Shown: positions 42,301 through 52,893 of the stretch, one piece after another | Numbering within the stretch: position 1 is the first letter of the stretch | How the letters are laid out: each line of letters begins with the position of its first letter | From: Rhipidocladum racemiflorum | Taxonomy: Eukaryota > Streptophyta > Magnoliopsida > Poales > Poaceae | Direction: 5' to 3' | Assembly: GCA_036346355.1 (NCBI GenBank) | Contig: CM070569.1 | Span: forward strand, 60,040,561-60,104,560 | DNA: 64,000 nucleotides | Notes under the pieces: generated by a model | Told to the model about the DNA's origin: nothing | The model's database searches: none | The model's input: the letters and a program-made list of their open reading frames with translations, nothing else | Position numbers and translations under genes: made by a program

Positions 42301-44149
42301 CCAACTCAAGCCCCTAAAATTAGGGGGCCCCTAAATTTGCCTCCTCAGCCCCAATTCTCAGGGGGCCCCAACTCAAGCCTATAAAATTAGGAGGCCTCTA
42401 AATTTGCCTCCTCAGCCCCAATTCCCAGGGACACGTGTACAACCAATATTATTGAAGATAGGGAAATACATGAGAGGCTTCGAAAATTTTATCATGTTTT
42501 GAAAATTTTAAATTTAAATTTGAAATTTCATGTTTTTAAATTGTAAATGTTAATATGCTTATGTTTTATGTATTACAAATATTTTTTATTGAATTTTAGT
42601 GGTGTCAAATGAAGATTATACGTAGCGGATATATCAAAATAGGAGAAAAAGTAAAATAGGCGATGAGATTTAGGGGCTGTTGCTGGACTTGTGTTCTGAA
42701 AACAGGGCCTTAAAAAATAGGGGGAGTCCCTAAATCCAAAATAAGGACCCTGTTTTAGGGGCCCTTGCTGGAGATGCTCTTACCCTTTCGTTTGCTTCAA
42801 GATTTGTGCAACTTATATTAGAAGGGAAAGCATAGAAGCACCTCTCGAATGAGTTCCACTAGTTACATGCCTGTGCATTGCTACGAAAAACAAAATTGAT
42901 AACGAAAAATAAAGATTAAAAAATAAAAAAATTTATTTCACAAGATCAAACATCTATCTTTAACGCTTCGTTTCTTACGAAAGCTGGCTAATTAAAGCAA
43001 CGCTTCGTTTTTTGCGTAGGGCAATTAAGCAGGCAATTAAGTAGGGCAATTAAACAGGGCAATTAATGACGTGGGTAGAACTCACCACTACCACCAACTG
43101 TTGCTTTATAATAGTAAAGAATATGCACAATGGAGTATGGATCTCAAAGGAAGCAGCAATAAATAACGATGTCAAATTGGAAAAGACCATTATGTTTTCT
43201 ACTTGCGCGCTCGGAGCAAATTTTATAAAAATGCTATTGGTTCTTCAACAGGTACTACTCTATGTATGGACATGTTGCTAAGCTAGCTGAAGAGATCAAG
43301 AAAGGCGCCTCGTCTGTTGAAGGTGTTGAGGCTAAAATATGGCAGGTTGGGCCCCAATCATCTTGGTTCACCACAATATAAAGTGTTTTTTAGGACCATA
43401 CGCATGGGTTACACTAACTGCCTGCAAAACTAGCGTCCTGAGGTGTTTGAAATGTTCCAACAGCAGAAAATCAATACCGAATGCAATTTTTTGGATTCAG
43501 ACTCGCTGATATGACTTTTTAATCAATGTCACCTATCAATATATCACCTGAAAGGTCCCCGAAACTCTCCCTGAGGAAGTACTTGGAAAGATGGGCGCAC
43601 CTACTAAGCTCGATGCGCCAATAATCACACCACAAGAACTTGTTGAGGCAGATGGAATCCTCTTTGGGTTTCCTACAAGGTTTGGCATGATGGCTGCACA
43701 GATGAAGGCGTTCTTCGATGCAACCGGTGGCCTGTGGGGGGAGCAGAGCCTTGCAGGCAAACCCGCCGGCATCTTCTTCAGCACCGGAACCCAGGGTGGT
43801 GGGCAGGAGACTACACCGTAAGTGCCGTTCTGCTGCATCTTTGTGTAAAAAACCTCACGTCTGGAGATCATCGTAAACTGATCATGCTACCGATTCTTTC
43901 CTCGATGCTCTCGTCAGGTTGACAGCAATAACCCAGTTGACTCACCACGGCATGGTGTTCGTGCCGGTCGGGTACACCTTCGGTGCTAAGATGTTTGACA
44001 TGGAGAAAGTTCAGGGCGGCAGCCCGTACGGCGCGGGCACCTTCGCCGCCGACGGTTCAAGGTGGCCGACTGATGTGGAGCTGGAGCACGCCTTCCACCA
44101 GGGGAAGTACTTTGCAGGCATTGCCAAGAAATTCAAGGGGTCTGCTTGA
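39394..44149 (+). CDS. FQR1: WrbA/FQR1-type NAD(P)H:quinone oxidoreductase, 4 exons
   Basis: Coding exons 39394-39416, 43252-43345, 43555-43817 and 43918-44149 (612 nt, 203 residues, the usual length) join with GT-AG introns in frame. The protein is a flavodoxin-like WrbA-family quinone reductase that binds FMN and reduces quinones by two electrons, limiting semiquinone radicals; plant members are usually cytosolic or plasma-membrane associated. Visible motifs are VYVVYYSMYGHVAKL (phosphate loop), GFPTRFGMMAAQMKAFFD, FFSTGTQGGGQETT and THHGMVFVPVGYTFG. It ends KKFKGSA with TGA at 44147. The ATG has a good context (CCAATGGCG). The first intron (3,835 bp) is swollen by MITEs and a Helitron. No damaging change was seen. 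FQR1 is the Arabidopsis name for the family; orthology was not tested. Confidence 0.95.
39852..40111. mobile_element. Stowaway MITE in intron 1
   Basis: 260 bp. The long inverted ends CTCCCTCCAGTTTGACAATA and TATTATCAAACTGGAGGGAG extend further inward (AGATGTCGTTTTGG / CCAAAATGACATCT). TA flanks both sides (39850-39851, 40112-40113). Confidence 0.93.
40670..40813. mobile_element. hAT-type MITE, copy 1 (144 bp), intron 1
   Basis: Ends TAGAGATGTTTCTATGC and GCACCTCTCA form imperfect inverted repeats (full right arm ACATAGAAGCACCTCTCA). The flanks TACTTTAC and TACTTTAA agree at 7 of 8 bases. A second 144-bp copy with a perfect 8-bp duplication is at 45566-45709, which fixes the ends. Confidence 0.8.
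40822..42138. other. Intron 1 sequence without recognised elements
   Basis: AT-rich intronic DNA. A T(12) run lies near 40979-40991. Short open frames on both strands look spurious. Confidence 0.5.
42139..42848. mobile_element. hAT-type MITE, copy 2, split by another MITE
   Basis: The left part (42139-42217) and right part (42783-42848) together match copy 1 and copy 3. The left terminus is altered (TATGAGACATTAAATGC) and no clear 8-bp duplication remains. A 562-bp Tourist-like element interrupts it at a TTA. Confidence 0.72.
42218..42779. mobile_element. Tourist-like element inserted in the hAT MITE
   Basis: 562 bp. Ends GAGCATCTCCAGCAG and TTGCTGGAGATGCTC are inverted repeats, and TTA flanks both sides (42215-42217, 42780-42782). 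The interior has sub-repeats CCCCTAAA...CCTCAGCCCCAATTC. Removing it with one TTA restores the sequence of the host MITE. Confidence 0.9.
42859..43120 (-). mobile_element. Non-autonomous Helitron (about 262 bp), intron 1
   Basis: On the minus strand it starts TCTTTACTATTATAAAG and ends TCGTAGCAATGCACAGG...CTAG, and it shares the body with the Helitron at 26078-26316 (AACGCTTCGTTT, GGGCAATTAAGCAGG). The base beyond the 3' CTAG is the expected T. The base before the 5' TC is not the expected A, so the 5' end may be off by a base or mutated. Confidence 0.75.
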
Positions 44150-44390
44150 TCCTGTTGCGTCTGCCTGACCGCTGCCCTTCCTCACATGTCGGAAAGATAT
44201 TTACAGCTCCACCATACCGTTGATAGCTTGATCTGTTCTTCTGTGCTGTCTAGAAATTGCTATCTGGCTTAATTTGTGGAACTTCTCCTGCCGTATGCAT
44301 TATATGATTCTATGCTTTTGATGAATTGGTTGTAATTTGGAATTGGATTGTGTTTCCTATCATATATATAATATATTGATTACGGAACCA
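44150..44390 (+). other. 3' untranslated region of the quinone reductase gene
   Basis: T-rich, TTGTAATTTGG-containing sequence follows the stop codon, as in plant 3' ends. The exact polyadenylation site cannot be set. Confidence 0.5.
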
Positions 44391-44444
44391 GAGGGCCTAT
44401 TGGTTGTCACTGGTATCTTTTGTCAGTACTGATTTGTCCTGGCC

Positions 44445-44665
44445 AACCTATGCCAAACTAATTGCAGTTGGATTGACCCCTCTTGTCAGATGTCACAGTG
44501 CAGCAACCTAGAATCGACCAGCTGCCATGGAGGTAGTCAATAGGGCAGAGTTTCAATTAACGCATATCGGACTGGGGACAAAGTTCTCGATGAGTTTTTT
44601 GGATTGAACTACTGCAGATTGCCTGCGCCTGCTTCTCAGCATGTCATTAGCTCGGCCTAGATGCA
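44445..44665 (+). repeat. Flanking direct repeat, left copy (221 bp)
   Basis: CAACCTATGCCAAAC to CGGCCTAGATGCA recurs at 59519-59735 in the same orientation with some substitutions and gaps (TGACCCCTCTTGTCAG against TGACCTCTTGTCAG). The copies lie just outside the LTRs of element 4, but at the left a 63-bp spacer intervenes and at the right the copy directly abuts the LTR. Confidence 0.85.
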
Positions 44666-44728
44666 CTGGGAAGGGAACCTGGGATATAAAGATTTGGTTT
44701 ATAGCTCTTACCCACGGTACAAAAGGGC

Positions 44729-44941
44729 TGTAGTGCTTGGTTAATTCCAAAGGAATAACCCCAGCTCTACGGAAGGATTTGGAGATCTGAGTAGCTAAGA
44801 AAGAGAGGAAAAGAGAAACAAGAACAGAGAGAGAGAGATCATTTTTCCTTTCTCGTCCCCTTTAGTACATACTCCACCGCACAATTTAATACCACTCTCT
44901 ACTCACATACACATGGGGCCCCTGAGATACAACTCACTCCA
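44729..44941 (-). repeat. Element 4 left LTR (3' LTR, about 213 bp)
   Basis: TGTAGTGCTTGGTTAATTCC to ATACAACTCACTCCA. It matches 59312-59520 (TGTAGTGGTTAGTTAATTCC to ATACAACTCACTCA). It contains a GAGAGAGAGAG run. The outer part of the LTR may be missing on either side, so the length is a minimum. Confidence 0.75.
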
Positions 44942-45016
44942 CACCTGTTTTTCCAGGCCCACCAACAGCAACATTCTATGTATTCTTCAGACTTCTCTCT
45001 TTAAACTTCTTTATGT

Positions 45017-45565
45017 TCAGGACATGACAATACCCATCCCTCCAAATTCAGCTTGTCCCCAAGCTAATGCTTTTGGATATCTCTTAGTAAGCACATTATA
45101 GTCCTCCCAGGTTGCCATCTCCTCAGGCATACCTTTGCATTTAACACGTATTTGCACAATTGCATTGTTGCCTTTCTTCACCATCCTCCTCTCAAGGATG
45201 GTTTCAGGCCAAAGTTCATTCCCATGTAATTTTTGCATGGGTGGTAGCTCTGGGAAAAACGGGGTGTAGTTGGGAAGAAAAGGCTTGAACTGCAACACAT
45301 GAAACACCGGGTGGATTTAGCTTCCTTCTGGCAGGTCCAACCGATATGCTACAACCCTAACCTTCTCCATTATGCGGCAAGGACCAAAAAACTTGAAAGC
45401 AAGCTTAGGACAGGGTCGATTTATCACATATGATAGAGCATAAGGCTGCAATTTCTACAATACTTGTTCCCCAATAGTAAAATTCAGTTCTGTCATGTTT
45501 TTATCAGCCTGCAGCTTAATCCTATTTTGAGCCCGAACAAATTGTTGTCTCAACAATTCAGTAAA
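45017..45565 (-). pseudogene. Element 4 integrase C-terminus and chromodomain
   Basis: 45308-45565 encodes a GPY/F-like module (FFGPCRIMEKVRVVAYRLDL and an IHPVFHVLQFK motif). 45017-45307 encodes a chromodomain (PETILERRMVKKGNNAIVQI, then MATWEDYNVL), ending FGGMGIVMS. Chromodomains recognise histone marks and guide integration. One in-frame stop separates the modules. Confidence 0.85.
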
Positions 45566-45709
45566 GAGAGGTGCTTCTATGCTCTTCTTTTTTAAAGTTG
45601 CATAAATATTAAAGCATGAATGATGGGTAGATGGGGATTATTTACCCCTTCGCTTGTTTTAAGATTTGTGCAACTTGTATTAGGAGGAAAAGCATAGAAG
45701 CACTGCTCG
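45566..45709. mobile_element. hAT-type MITE, copy 3 (144 bp), in the element 4 integrase
   Basis: Perfect 8-bp duplication TCAGTAAA at 45558-45565 and 45710-45717. The ends are GAGAGGTGCTTCTATGC and GCATAGAAGCACTGCTCG. It has the same length and body as copy 1 in the quinone reductase intron. Confidence 0.92.
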
Positions 45710-45717
45710 TCAGTAAA

Positions 45718-45930
45718 TTGCTCTCTTTCTGTCAACATTTCTGGCACTTCCTGATGATGAACTGATACCATCCCTAGTAAGGTGCCAAATTTTGGCCCGT
45801 GCCCATAAAGCACTCTGAATGGAGAATACCCAAAGTAAGTTTGGTAGCAGGAATTATACCAGAACTCAGCTAAAGCCAACCAATGACCCTGAAGATAATG
45901 TATATCCTTAGTCATATGAGCTTTTCACTA
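45718..45930 (-). pseudogene. Element 4 integrase core fragment
   Basis: Encodes WLALAEFWYNSCYQTYFGYSP and FRVLYGHGP, the region after the catalytic Glu. The sequence upstream jumps directly to RNase H, so the zinc finger and the D,D,E catalytic residues are deleted. Confidence 0.75.
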
Positions 45931-47216
45931 CTCGTTTGCATTTTCTCTTGAGCTATCAGATCCATATCATAGGAATGTGTCACCTCAAGCATCCACTCAG
46001 GTTGATAGACTGACAAAGCATAATTCTCCATGTAATGTCCTACTCGAGAAAGAGCATCAGCTAACTTATTGTCACAACCATTTTTATATTAAAATTTTCA
46101 CTGTAGCCCTATAAGCTTTGTCATTGCTTTCCTCTGTAGATCAGTTCTAGTTTCTGTTGCTCAAGATGACATAAACTTCGATGGTCTATTTTGATGACAA
46201 AGCGCGCTCTCTACAGATAAGATCTCCAATGATCCACTACTAAAATTATTGCCAGAAACTCTCATACATAGACAATTACTGCTTTTTGACTCCCAAAGCC
46301 TTGCTCAGATAAGCTATGGGATGTCCCTATTGTACTAACACGGCACCTACTCCACTCTCAGAAGCACTCGTTTCAATTTCAAACGACAGGTTGAAATTAA
46401 GCAAGGCTAGAACAGGTGTAGAACTCGTTGCCTTCTTGAGCTTCAGGAAAGCCTCAATAGCAGTAGCATTCCAAGAAAAACCCTTTCTTCTTCAAAAGAT
46501 TAGTTAGTGGCTTAGCTAAATGCCATAATTTTGGATGAAACATCAGTAATACCCAGTTAAGCCTAGTAATCCTCTTAGCTTAGCAACCAAAGTAGGTTAA
46601 GGCCATTGTAACATAGCTTCTATCTTGGCAGGGTCAGTAGCAACACCATCTACTGAAATTATATGACCTAGATACTTCATTTTCTACTGGGCAAAAGAGC
46701 ACTTAGAGCCTTTCACATAGAACCCATGCTATTGCAAAACCAGGAATACTTGTTCCAAATGGTTGACATGGTCTTGTAGACTTTTATTGTATACTAAAAT
46801 GTCATCCATGAGAACTAGAACAAACTTCTTAATGCATTCAAAGAAGATAGAGTTCATAACACACTAAAAAGTGGCTTGGTCATTAGTTATTCCAAAAGGC
46901 ATAACTCTGAAATGGAATGCCCATAATGAGTCTTGAATGTTGTCTTCTCCTCATCATCTTCTACCATTCTTATTTGATGGTACCCAGCCCTTAAATCCAA
47001 TTTTGAAAAGAATTGAGTTCCAGACAATTCATCTAAGAGTTTGTCCACCACAGACATAGGAACTTATTCTTAATGGTGAGATTGTTAAATTTCCTATAAT
47101 CGACACAGGACCTCCACATACCATCTTTCTTCTTTACTAGTAAGACTGGAGAAGCATCTGCCTTCACCATTTCTCCAACAAGCCGCTCAATTTCATCCTT
47201 ATGCTAAGGAGAATAT
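45931..47216 (-). pseudogene. Element 4 reverse transcriptase and RNase H, with stops
   Basis: On the minus strand HPIAYLSKALGVKKQ near 46316 marks RNase H. 46640-46820 carries MDDILVYNKSLQDHVNHL, containing the catalytic Asp pair, and KMKYLGHIISVDGVATDP. About 46990-47060 has the LDELSGTQFFSKLDLRAGYH equivalent. Several stop codons interrupt the frame. It is inactive. Confidence 0.75.
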
Positions 47217-47793
47217 CTACGGCTGGGCATTCACGGGTATTGCTCCAAGTATGAGAGGAATGACATGATCAAATTCCCTGTGAGGTGGTAGTGTCTTTAG
47301 TTCTTTGAACAAGTGGTCATATTTGTTGATTATCTCCAGTACTTGTTCAGGTATAGTTGAATTGTCCTTATTATCAGCTTGTTGAACTATAACTGCAACC
47401 CAAACCTCATTTCCCTTACACCATTTGTTATACTGCGCAACAGTCATGGGCTGCAATTCATTGGCCACTGTCTCTTGAACACCTTGCAGTTCAATTGGTT
47501 TGCCTTCTTTCATGAAATCCACTGTCTTGTTTGCCCAGTGGCAATTCATTGGACTGTACACACTCAACCAGTCCAAGCCCAACACTTACATTTGTTGGAA
47601 AGGTGTGCCCCTGGATCGACCAACTCAATTGAGATACCATTTGGTTACACTCCAGATAGTCACCATTAGCTACATTTACTTTTATTGATTCAATACCACT
47701 TGTTGTTAAGCCAGCTCTACTCACAAATTCTTCACCGACGAATGTGTGTGCACTACCAGAATCCATCAACAACAACATTACCTTGTTTCCCAC
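47217..47793 (-). pseudogene. Element 4 protease region
   Basis: Two overlapping frames. 47491-47793 has the aspartic protease active site LLLMDSGSAHTFVGEEF. 47217-47585 has ILGLDWL-like MLGLDWLSVYSPMNCHW, then the linker to reverse transcriptase (ALPPHREFDH-like LPPHREFDHVIPL). A frameshift near 47585 separates them. Confidence 0.8.
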
Positions 47794-47802
47794 TAATACC
47801 CT

Positions 47803-48264
47803 CTACCGGTTAGTGGAATGATCCTCATCACCAGGCACAACATGAGAGGATATTATGTATTCATTATCCATTGGTTCCCATTTTCCTACCATCAAGGCAT
47901 CTAGAAGTTCATAAGAGATGTAACCCTCATCTTGTCCTCCCATAGCATTGAGCTGAAGCTTTGTTCTGACATTGATGCTTAGGATCATACTTCTCTCCAC
48001 AGTAATAGCAAAGACCATTAGCTTTTCTGTACTCCCATTTTTTGTCTTGCCTTCCACAAGTCTCATGTCCTGAATTTATGTTGTTGTTGTTGTGCATTTT
48101 ATTGCTCTCCTCTTTGTCCTGACAGAAATGATTTTCCACCCCCTTTCTACTTTTTGCATAGTCTTGCTTGTGTCTCCTCTTGAGCCAATGCCATAGTCAC
48201 TGCTTGTGTAAGAGTTGTGGGTATTTGAACTTCAACACCTCCTTGGATTTCCTCCTTTAGACTC
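47803..48264 (-). pseudogene. Element 4 gag C-terminal part with CCHC knuckle
   Basis: The frame from 48264 reads SLKEEIQGGVEVQIPTTLTQ and continues to a stop. A neighbouring frame gives a CYYCGEKYDPKHQC zinc knuckle (about 48000), the nucleocapsid part of chromovirus Gag. The other half of gag lies on the far side of the 48270-51165 insertion. Confidence 0.8.
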
Positions 48265-48269
48265 ATTAT
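48265..48269. repeat. Target site duplication ATTAT, left copy
   Basis: Matches 51166-51170. Joining the flanks with one copy restores continuity of the gag sequence. Confidence 0.88.
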
Positions 48270-51165
48270 TGAAAGGATCGAGGATGGACGCCTAGAGGGG
48301 GGGTGAATAGGCGATTTACAATTTTCTAGTTCAACGCAGCGGAAAATAGATCGGAACTTCCGATATGAAGTCGGAGGTTCCGGTGTCTAATCGGAATATC
48401 CGATATGAGGTCGGAATATCCGATTAGAACAGAGTCTAGTGAATTGCAAAACTAATTACACCTATACACAAAACGATTTCTACTCGAAGCTAGCACAAGC
48501 AAATATTAGCAACTAGTAGTAAAGCTAGCTAGCGAGATAACCAACTCTAGATAGATCAATTCAATACAAGATAGCAAAGTAAAGCAATAAGCACATGTAA
48601 AGAATTGACACGGTGATTTGTTTACCGAAGTTCGGACTTCCTCCAAGGAGGTTCCTACGTCTTCGTTGAGGAGGCTCGGTCACACTTGAGCCGGGTCTTT
48701 TCCAACCCTATTCCTCGCCAATCTCGGTCACACTTGAGATGTGGCTTCACTTCTTGATTTCTTCCCTTTCGGAGGCGAAATCGGACCTTCAACAAACTTC
48801 TCACGGCACACCACACTCGTTGGTTGCTCGTGAGCGACGCCTAGCCGTCTAGGAGTCTTCAAACTCCAAGAGTAACAAATCCAACAAATGGATGAACTTG
48901 GAAATGACCTCTAGTGCTCAAGATGTATCTCAATCTAACACTCTTAGCACTAACTCTCACTTCCCACACCTCACTCAAAGAGGGATCACAAAGATCAAAA
49001 GGGAGGGAGACAAGATGAACACTCAATCCACTCCTAATCACAACACATATTTTAGAGCTCTCTCTAGCTCATGAGATGACCAAGGAGCAACAAATGCGTC
49101 ACAAGGTAATCTCTCTATTCCACTAGCTCAACCTCTTGTTTAGCCCTTCAACAATATCCTCAACCATCTCTCCCAATCGGCCAAGGGGGGTATTTATACC
49201 CCACACCCAAACACTAGCCGTTGGAGCAAGAAAACTAGCCGTTTTACACACATCGGAACTTCCGATCCCAACATCGGAACTTCCGACTAGGCAAAAACTC
49301 CAGAACAAACTCAATCCAATAAACACATCGGAACTAACATCGGAACTTCCGATACATCGGAACTTGCATCGGAACTTCCGATCTGGGCAGAGAAGCACCT
49401 TACAGAAACCTTTCAAAAAGTTTCTAAGTCTACATCGGAACTTCCGATCCAACATCGGAACTTGCATCGGAACTTCCGATCAGGCAAAAAATCAGCACAC
49501 TTGCAAACTAAAAACACTGATCGGAACTTCCGATTTTCACGATCGGAACATCCGATTTGACCAGAGAGCACCCTTTTTGAGTTTAACACTTATCGGAACA
49601 TCCGATCCTCACAGAGAGGTTCTAGACTCTCACAAACACACCACCGGATTTACCGATGGATCGGAACATCCGATCCCTGATCGGAACATCCGATCCCTGA
49701 TCGGAACATGCGATCCAGACAAAAAGACAAACAATCCCGGTGTACGTGATGTGTAATGTGTCTCTCATCTATTTAAGGATAGATAACACTTGAGCACAGA
49801 GACACTTCTAAATCATTCACGTTGCATCCCTCTTAATAGTACGGCACGCCTATAACAAGACACTCTATCTAGTTACCTTTGATGCTGCACGCGATCAATC
49901 CCCTTTGTGGCCTTTATGAACTTCAATCATACCTCATTTCCTCGGGATTGTCACATCGCTCTCTCTTGAAGTCCTCATGATTTACGATCATCTTCTCTTC
50001 AAGATCGTCACACAACTCTACTTCTCTTTTACCGGATCATCACCCGGCTCTCATAACATCTTGTTCATCTCCTCTTGATGAACATTCTTTTCTTTTCTTC
50101 TCAACGGGATCTCCTCTTGACGTTCATCACCTCATGATGTCGTCCTTGTCCCGTTTCTTTATCTTAACCATCATTGGACCTAACCTGGCTCAATCATCAC
50201 TTATGAAAATAGTTAGTCCAAGATGCATAGTTGTCTCAATCATCCTTGCACTCAATTAACACATAATGAATGCCTCCATAATGATTGAGCACAACCTAAA
50301 TCAATTTAAATGAATAATTGTATTTGTGTCTTAAGTATATTGATACAACTAATGTTTCATTATACTCAAGAACTATCGATTATCCTTAATCGATCACAAG
50401 AACACCATCAACTCATGATGCAACGTTCTTTGATTATTAAGAGATAAACGACCTCAATTTAAATCTTCATTTAAATTGATATGAGTATACAATAACTACA
50501 CAGGTTTTCATATACTCATGTTGATGGAAAGTAATGATCCATAATATGTGGAATGTATGGAAATGATCGTTACTCTAAGCCATCAACTATAAGATAAACT
50601 CCACAAAGATATGTGCATACATATAATTGATCTTGAATCAATATGCACGTATCCAATTTTATTTCTTTGGAGCATATCCTATGATACCATGAGTATACTA
50701 CAACTATGCATGTTAAATGTATACTCAAAGATCTAGTTTCAATGTCTTGATCCTTTATATGTTATAATGAGGAATAGATCAATGCAATGAAACATTAAGT
50801 TAGAGTGTGAACTCCCCCTAAATGTGTGCATCCATGTAATATATGGATTGGGAAACATGATACACGATTTTAGTTAAAGCAGTGGAGAAATTCATACTTC
50901 AACTTAAATCCTAAGTATGCAATAAAATAATGAACATTGATACAATGCATACCTTGGGTTTTCCATTTTCTATCCAAATGTGAGGCTACTAAACATAAGC
51001 TCAATAAATATGTTAGTCTCATTAACAATTAGTTTTGTCAATGATCATCAATCATCCTTGATGAGATGAAAATAGTAATTACTTAAACATTAGTCTCATA
51101 TTAGGATTTGTCATTAATCACCAAAACCAACTTAATGGATCAACCTAATGGAGGTTGTGCTTACA
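48270..51165 (-). mobile_element. Solo-LTR-like insertion, 2.9 kb, in element 4 gag
   Basis: The unit starts TGAAAGGATCGAGG and ends GTGCTTACA (TG...CA), and ATTAT flanks both sides. The left end carries CGCCTAGAGGGGGGGTGAAT. The right end, read on the minus strand, carries TTTTGGTGATTAATGAC. These phrases are ones I associate with long LTRs of SIRE-type Copia elements. I see no internal LTR pair, PBS or pol, so a solo LTR fits best. It contains a cluster of TCGGAACTTCCGAT words (49250-49715). It has no protein-coding gene. Confidence 0.72.
49250..49715. repeat. Cluster of TCGGAAC(T/A)TCCGAT palindromic words
   Basis: About fifteen copies of TCGGAACTTCCGA(T) or TCGGAACATCCGAT, plus truncated forms, occur at irregular 13-60 bp spacing. 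Three related words (TCGGAATATCCGAT and similar) lie at 48350-48425. Each word is near-palindromic around TTCC/GGAA. The irregular spacing and lack of unique spacers exclude a CRISPR array. Confidence 0.9.
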
Positions 51166-51170
51166 ATTAT
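51166..51170. repeat. Target site duplication ATTAT, right copy
   Basis: Matches 48265-48269. Confidence 0.88.
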
Positions 51171-52012
51171 GAGTTGTGTCACCAACCAATCTTCATCACG
51201 AGTTGTCTTATATGCCATCAACTCATATGTCAAGTGCCCAAATTACTTCTTGTACTCATTCACACGGAGTCTTTTTGACCCAAACTCATCATTTCTCTCA
51301 ATTTTGTTCGATACACATTCACTCCAAATTATCCCTCCACCGCCTTATAAAATTACTCCTTGTCACCTAAATCATTATGTAGTCTGTATGATTGTAACCC
51401 ATCCTCTTATATATGTATAGTGGCAGCCATCACCCATAAGGATATTGAAATGTTGTACATTTGAAAATATGCTTCACAATTTGCCTTCCAGATCCTAGGA
51501 TTCGCTCCTTTGAATTTAGGAATATCCATCTTCGACATCCACTTGTTTGTTCTTGGTAGAAACTCATCTCTAACTGCATCTGCTCTTGGTGTCAGTGTCT
51601 TCAAAGTGATAATCGGGGCAACTGATGCACCATTTGGTCTGCCCCCCATGATTCCCATCTGATCTCATTCTCCAATCACTAATGGAGCAGGTGGAACACG
51701 ACGAATTGCCTTCTTTGTGTTTTCTTAGTTAGCTTTGATCTCCCCCACCATAGCTATGGACATGTCTACCTTCATTTTCAATTCCTCCGGTGTGCTTGAC
51801 TTGTCCTTGAGTTCCTCAACTGTATTACCCCGCTGCTCTACCACAACTTGCATCTCAATCAATTTCGCCTTCATCGAGTCTGCCGTCACCAATCTTGCAT
51901 CCATCATATCAAAGCACAAGGTCAAGAGCAACTTCAACTCCTCCATCGCCTCCAAATTTTGTTGCACTTGAACGGTATGCTTTTTGGGCACCATCGTGAA
52001 TCTCTCCTCCAA
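51171..52012 (-). pseudogene. Element 4 gag N-terminal part
   Basis: 51725-52012 is a coiled-coil-like N-terminus (MEERFTMVPKKHTVQVQQNL, then NTVEELKDKS). 51407-51658 has the capsid start MDIPKFKGANPRIWKANCEA followed by MYNISISLWVMAATIHI. With stops and a frame change, 51171-51406 continues through LQSYRLHNDLG and EMMSLGQKDSV to DEDWLVTQLII, where the solo-LTR-like unit interrupts. Gag of plant chromoviruses forms the particle. Confidence 0.8.
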
Positions 52013-52115
52013 GCCAATCCAACCTATGATTGGTATTATGGCGTCAGAAAGAATCCAACACCAACCTCTCTTTGGAATAAAGGATCAAAGTTGAGAGAAT
52101 ATGAGCAATCTACAA

Positions 52116-52126
52116 GGCTCTGATAC
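52116..52126 (-). other. Element 4 primer binding site, main part, split by element 3
   Basis: The minus-strand site TGGTATCAGAGCC (initiator-Met tRNA type) is encoded by GGCTCTGATAC here plus CA at 59308-59309, two bases from the 5' LTR. Element 3 duplicated the GATAC within it. Confidence 0.88.
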
Positions 52127-52849
52127 TGTTACAACAGAATCCGGCGTATGGCTGATTTGGTACGAGATTATTAGTTTGGTATGGTTATTTGATTAAGGAT
52201 AATATCGGGTTTGGAAAGTATTTTGAAAAGTCATAAGCCGATACAGGTTATCGGATTATAACCAATATTAGTTCTAAAAAGGAAAGTATCTCAAGGTAAG
52301 CTGAAACCGATATGGAGTGTTTTACGAGTCCAAGGAGGACACGGTTGATCTTGTTGCTATAAAAAAAGGCAACGAGCAACATAGAAGACACAGAAAATCA
52401 ATCAACCAACTCGCATTACTTCTTTACTTTTTCTTCAACTAGGAGTAGTATTTTAGACTTGTAATCCTTCATTTGTAACTCATATAAATCAATAAAATTG
52501 CGCATCACAACTTATTGGTTTTGTCGGCTTATGCCATCCAGGTCTAATTTTTCTTCGATCTTATTGCGCATCACCTTTTTCGGGAATATCTATCTTTAGC
52601 CTTGTTTAATCAGTCCAATCAGGCTGATTAGATCTATTAGTTATTTTTTTATCTCATCAGCTTGAAAAATCGGTTAGATTGAATCATTACTGGAAAAAAC
52701 CAATCAACTTAAGGGCCAATTGAATTAAATCTTCTTCTTGCCGATCGCAGGATCAAATCGACTAGCACGCCCACACCCAGAAAATAAATATGTTGTTTGC
52801 ATGTGTTGATTACCGATTAACCCTTCTTCACGTTTTTTTAGCGTCAGCA
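52127..52849 (+). repeat. Element 3 left LTR (5' LTR, 723 bp)
   Basis: TGTTACAACAGAATCC to AGCGTCAGCA. It contains CTTGTTGCTATAAAAAAAGG (TATA-like, near 52355) and AATCAATAAAATTGCGCATC near 52488. Confidence 0.9.
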
Positions 52850-52855
52850 CACTTT

Positions 52856-52873
52856 TGACACACCCGGTGGGAC
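52856..52873 (+). other. Element 3 primer binding site
   Basis: TGACACACCCGGTGGGAC lies six bases inside the 5' LTR and differs from the element 2 site by two bases. Confidence 0.72.
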
Positions 52874-52893
52874 CGATTGGTGCATGAGCAATC

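Noticed and set aside
49250..49715. CRISPR-like repeat array
   Set aside because: The words are irregularly spaced, near-palindromic and embedded in a plant LTR-like unit; there are no uniform spacers and no cas genes.
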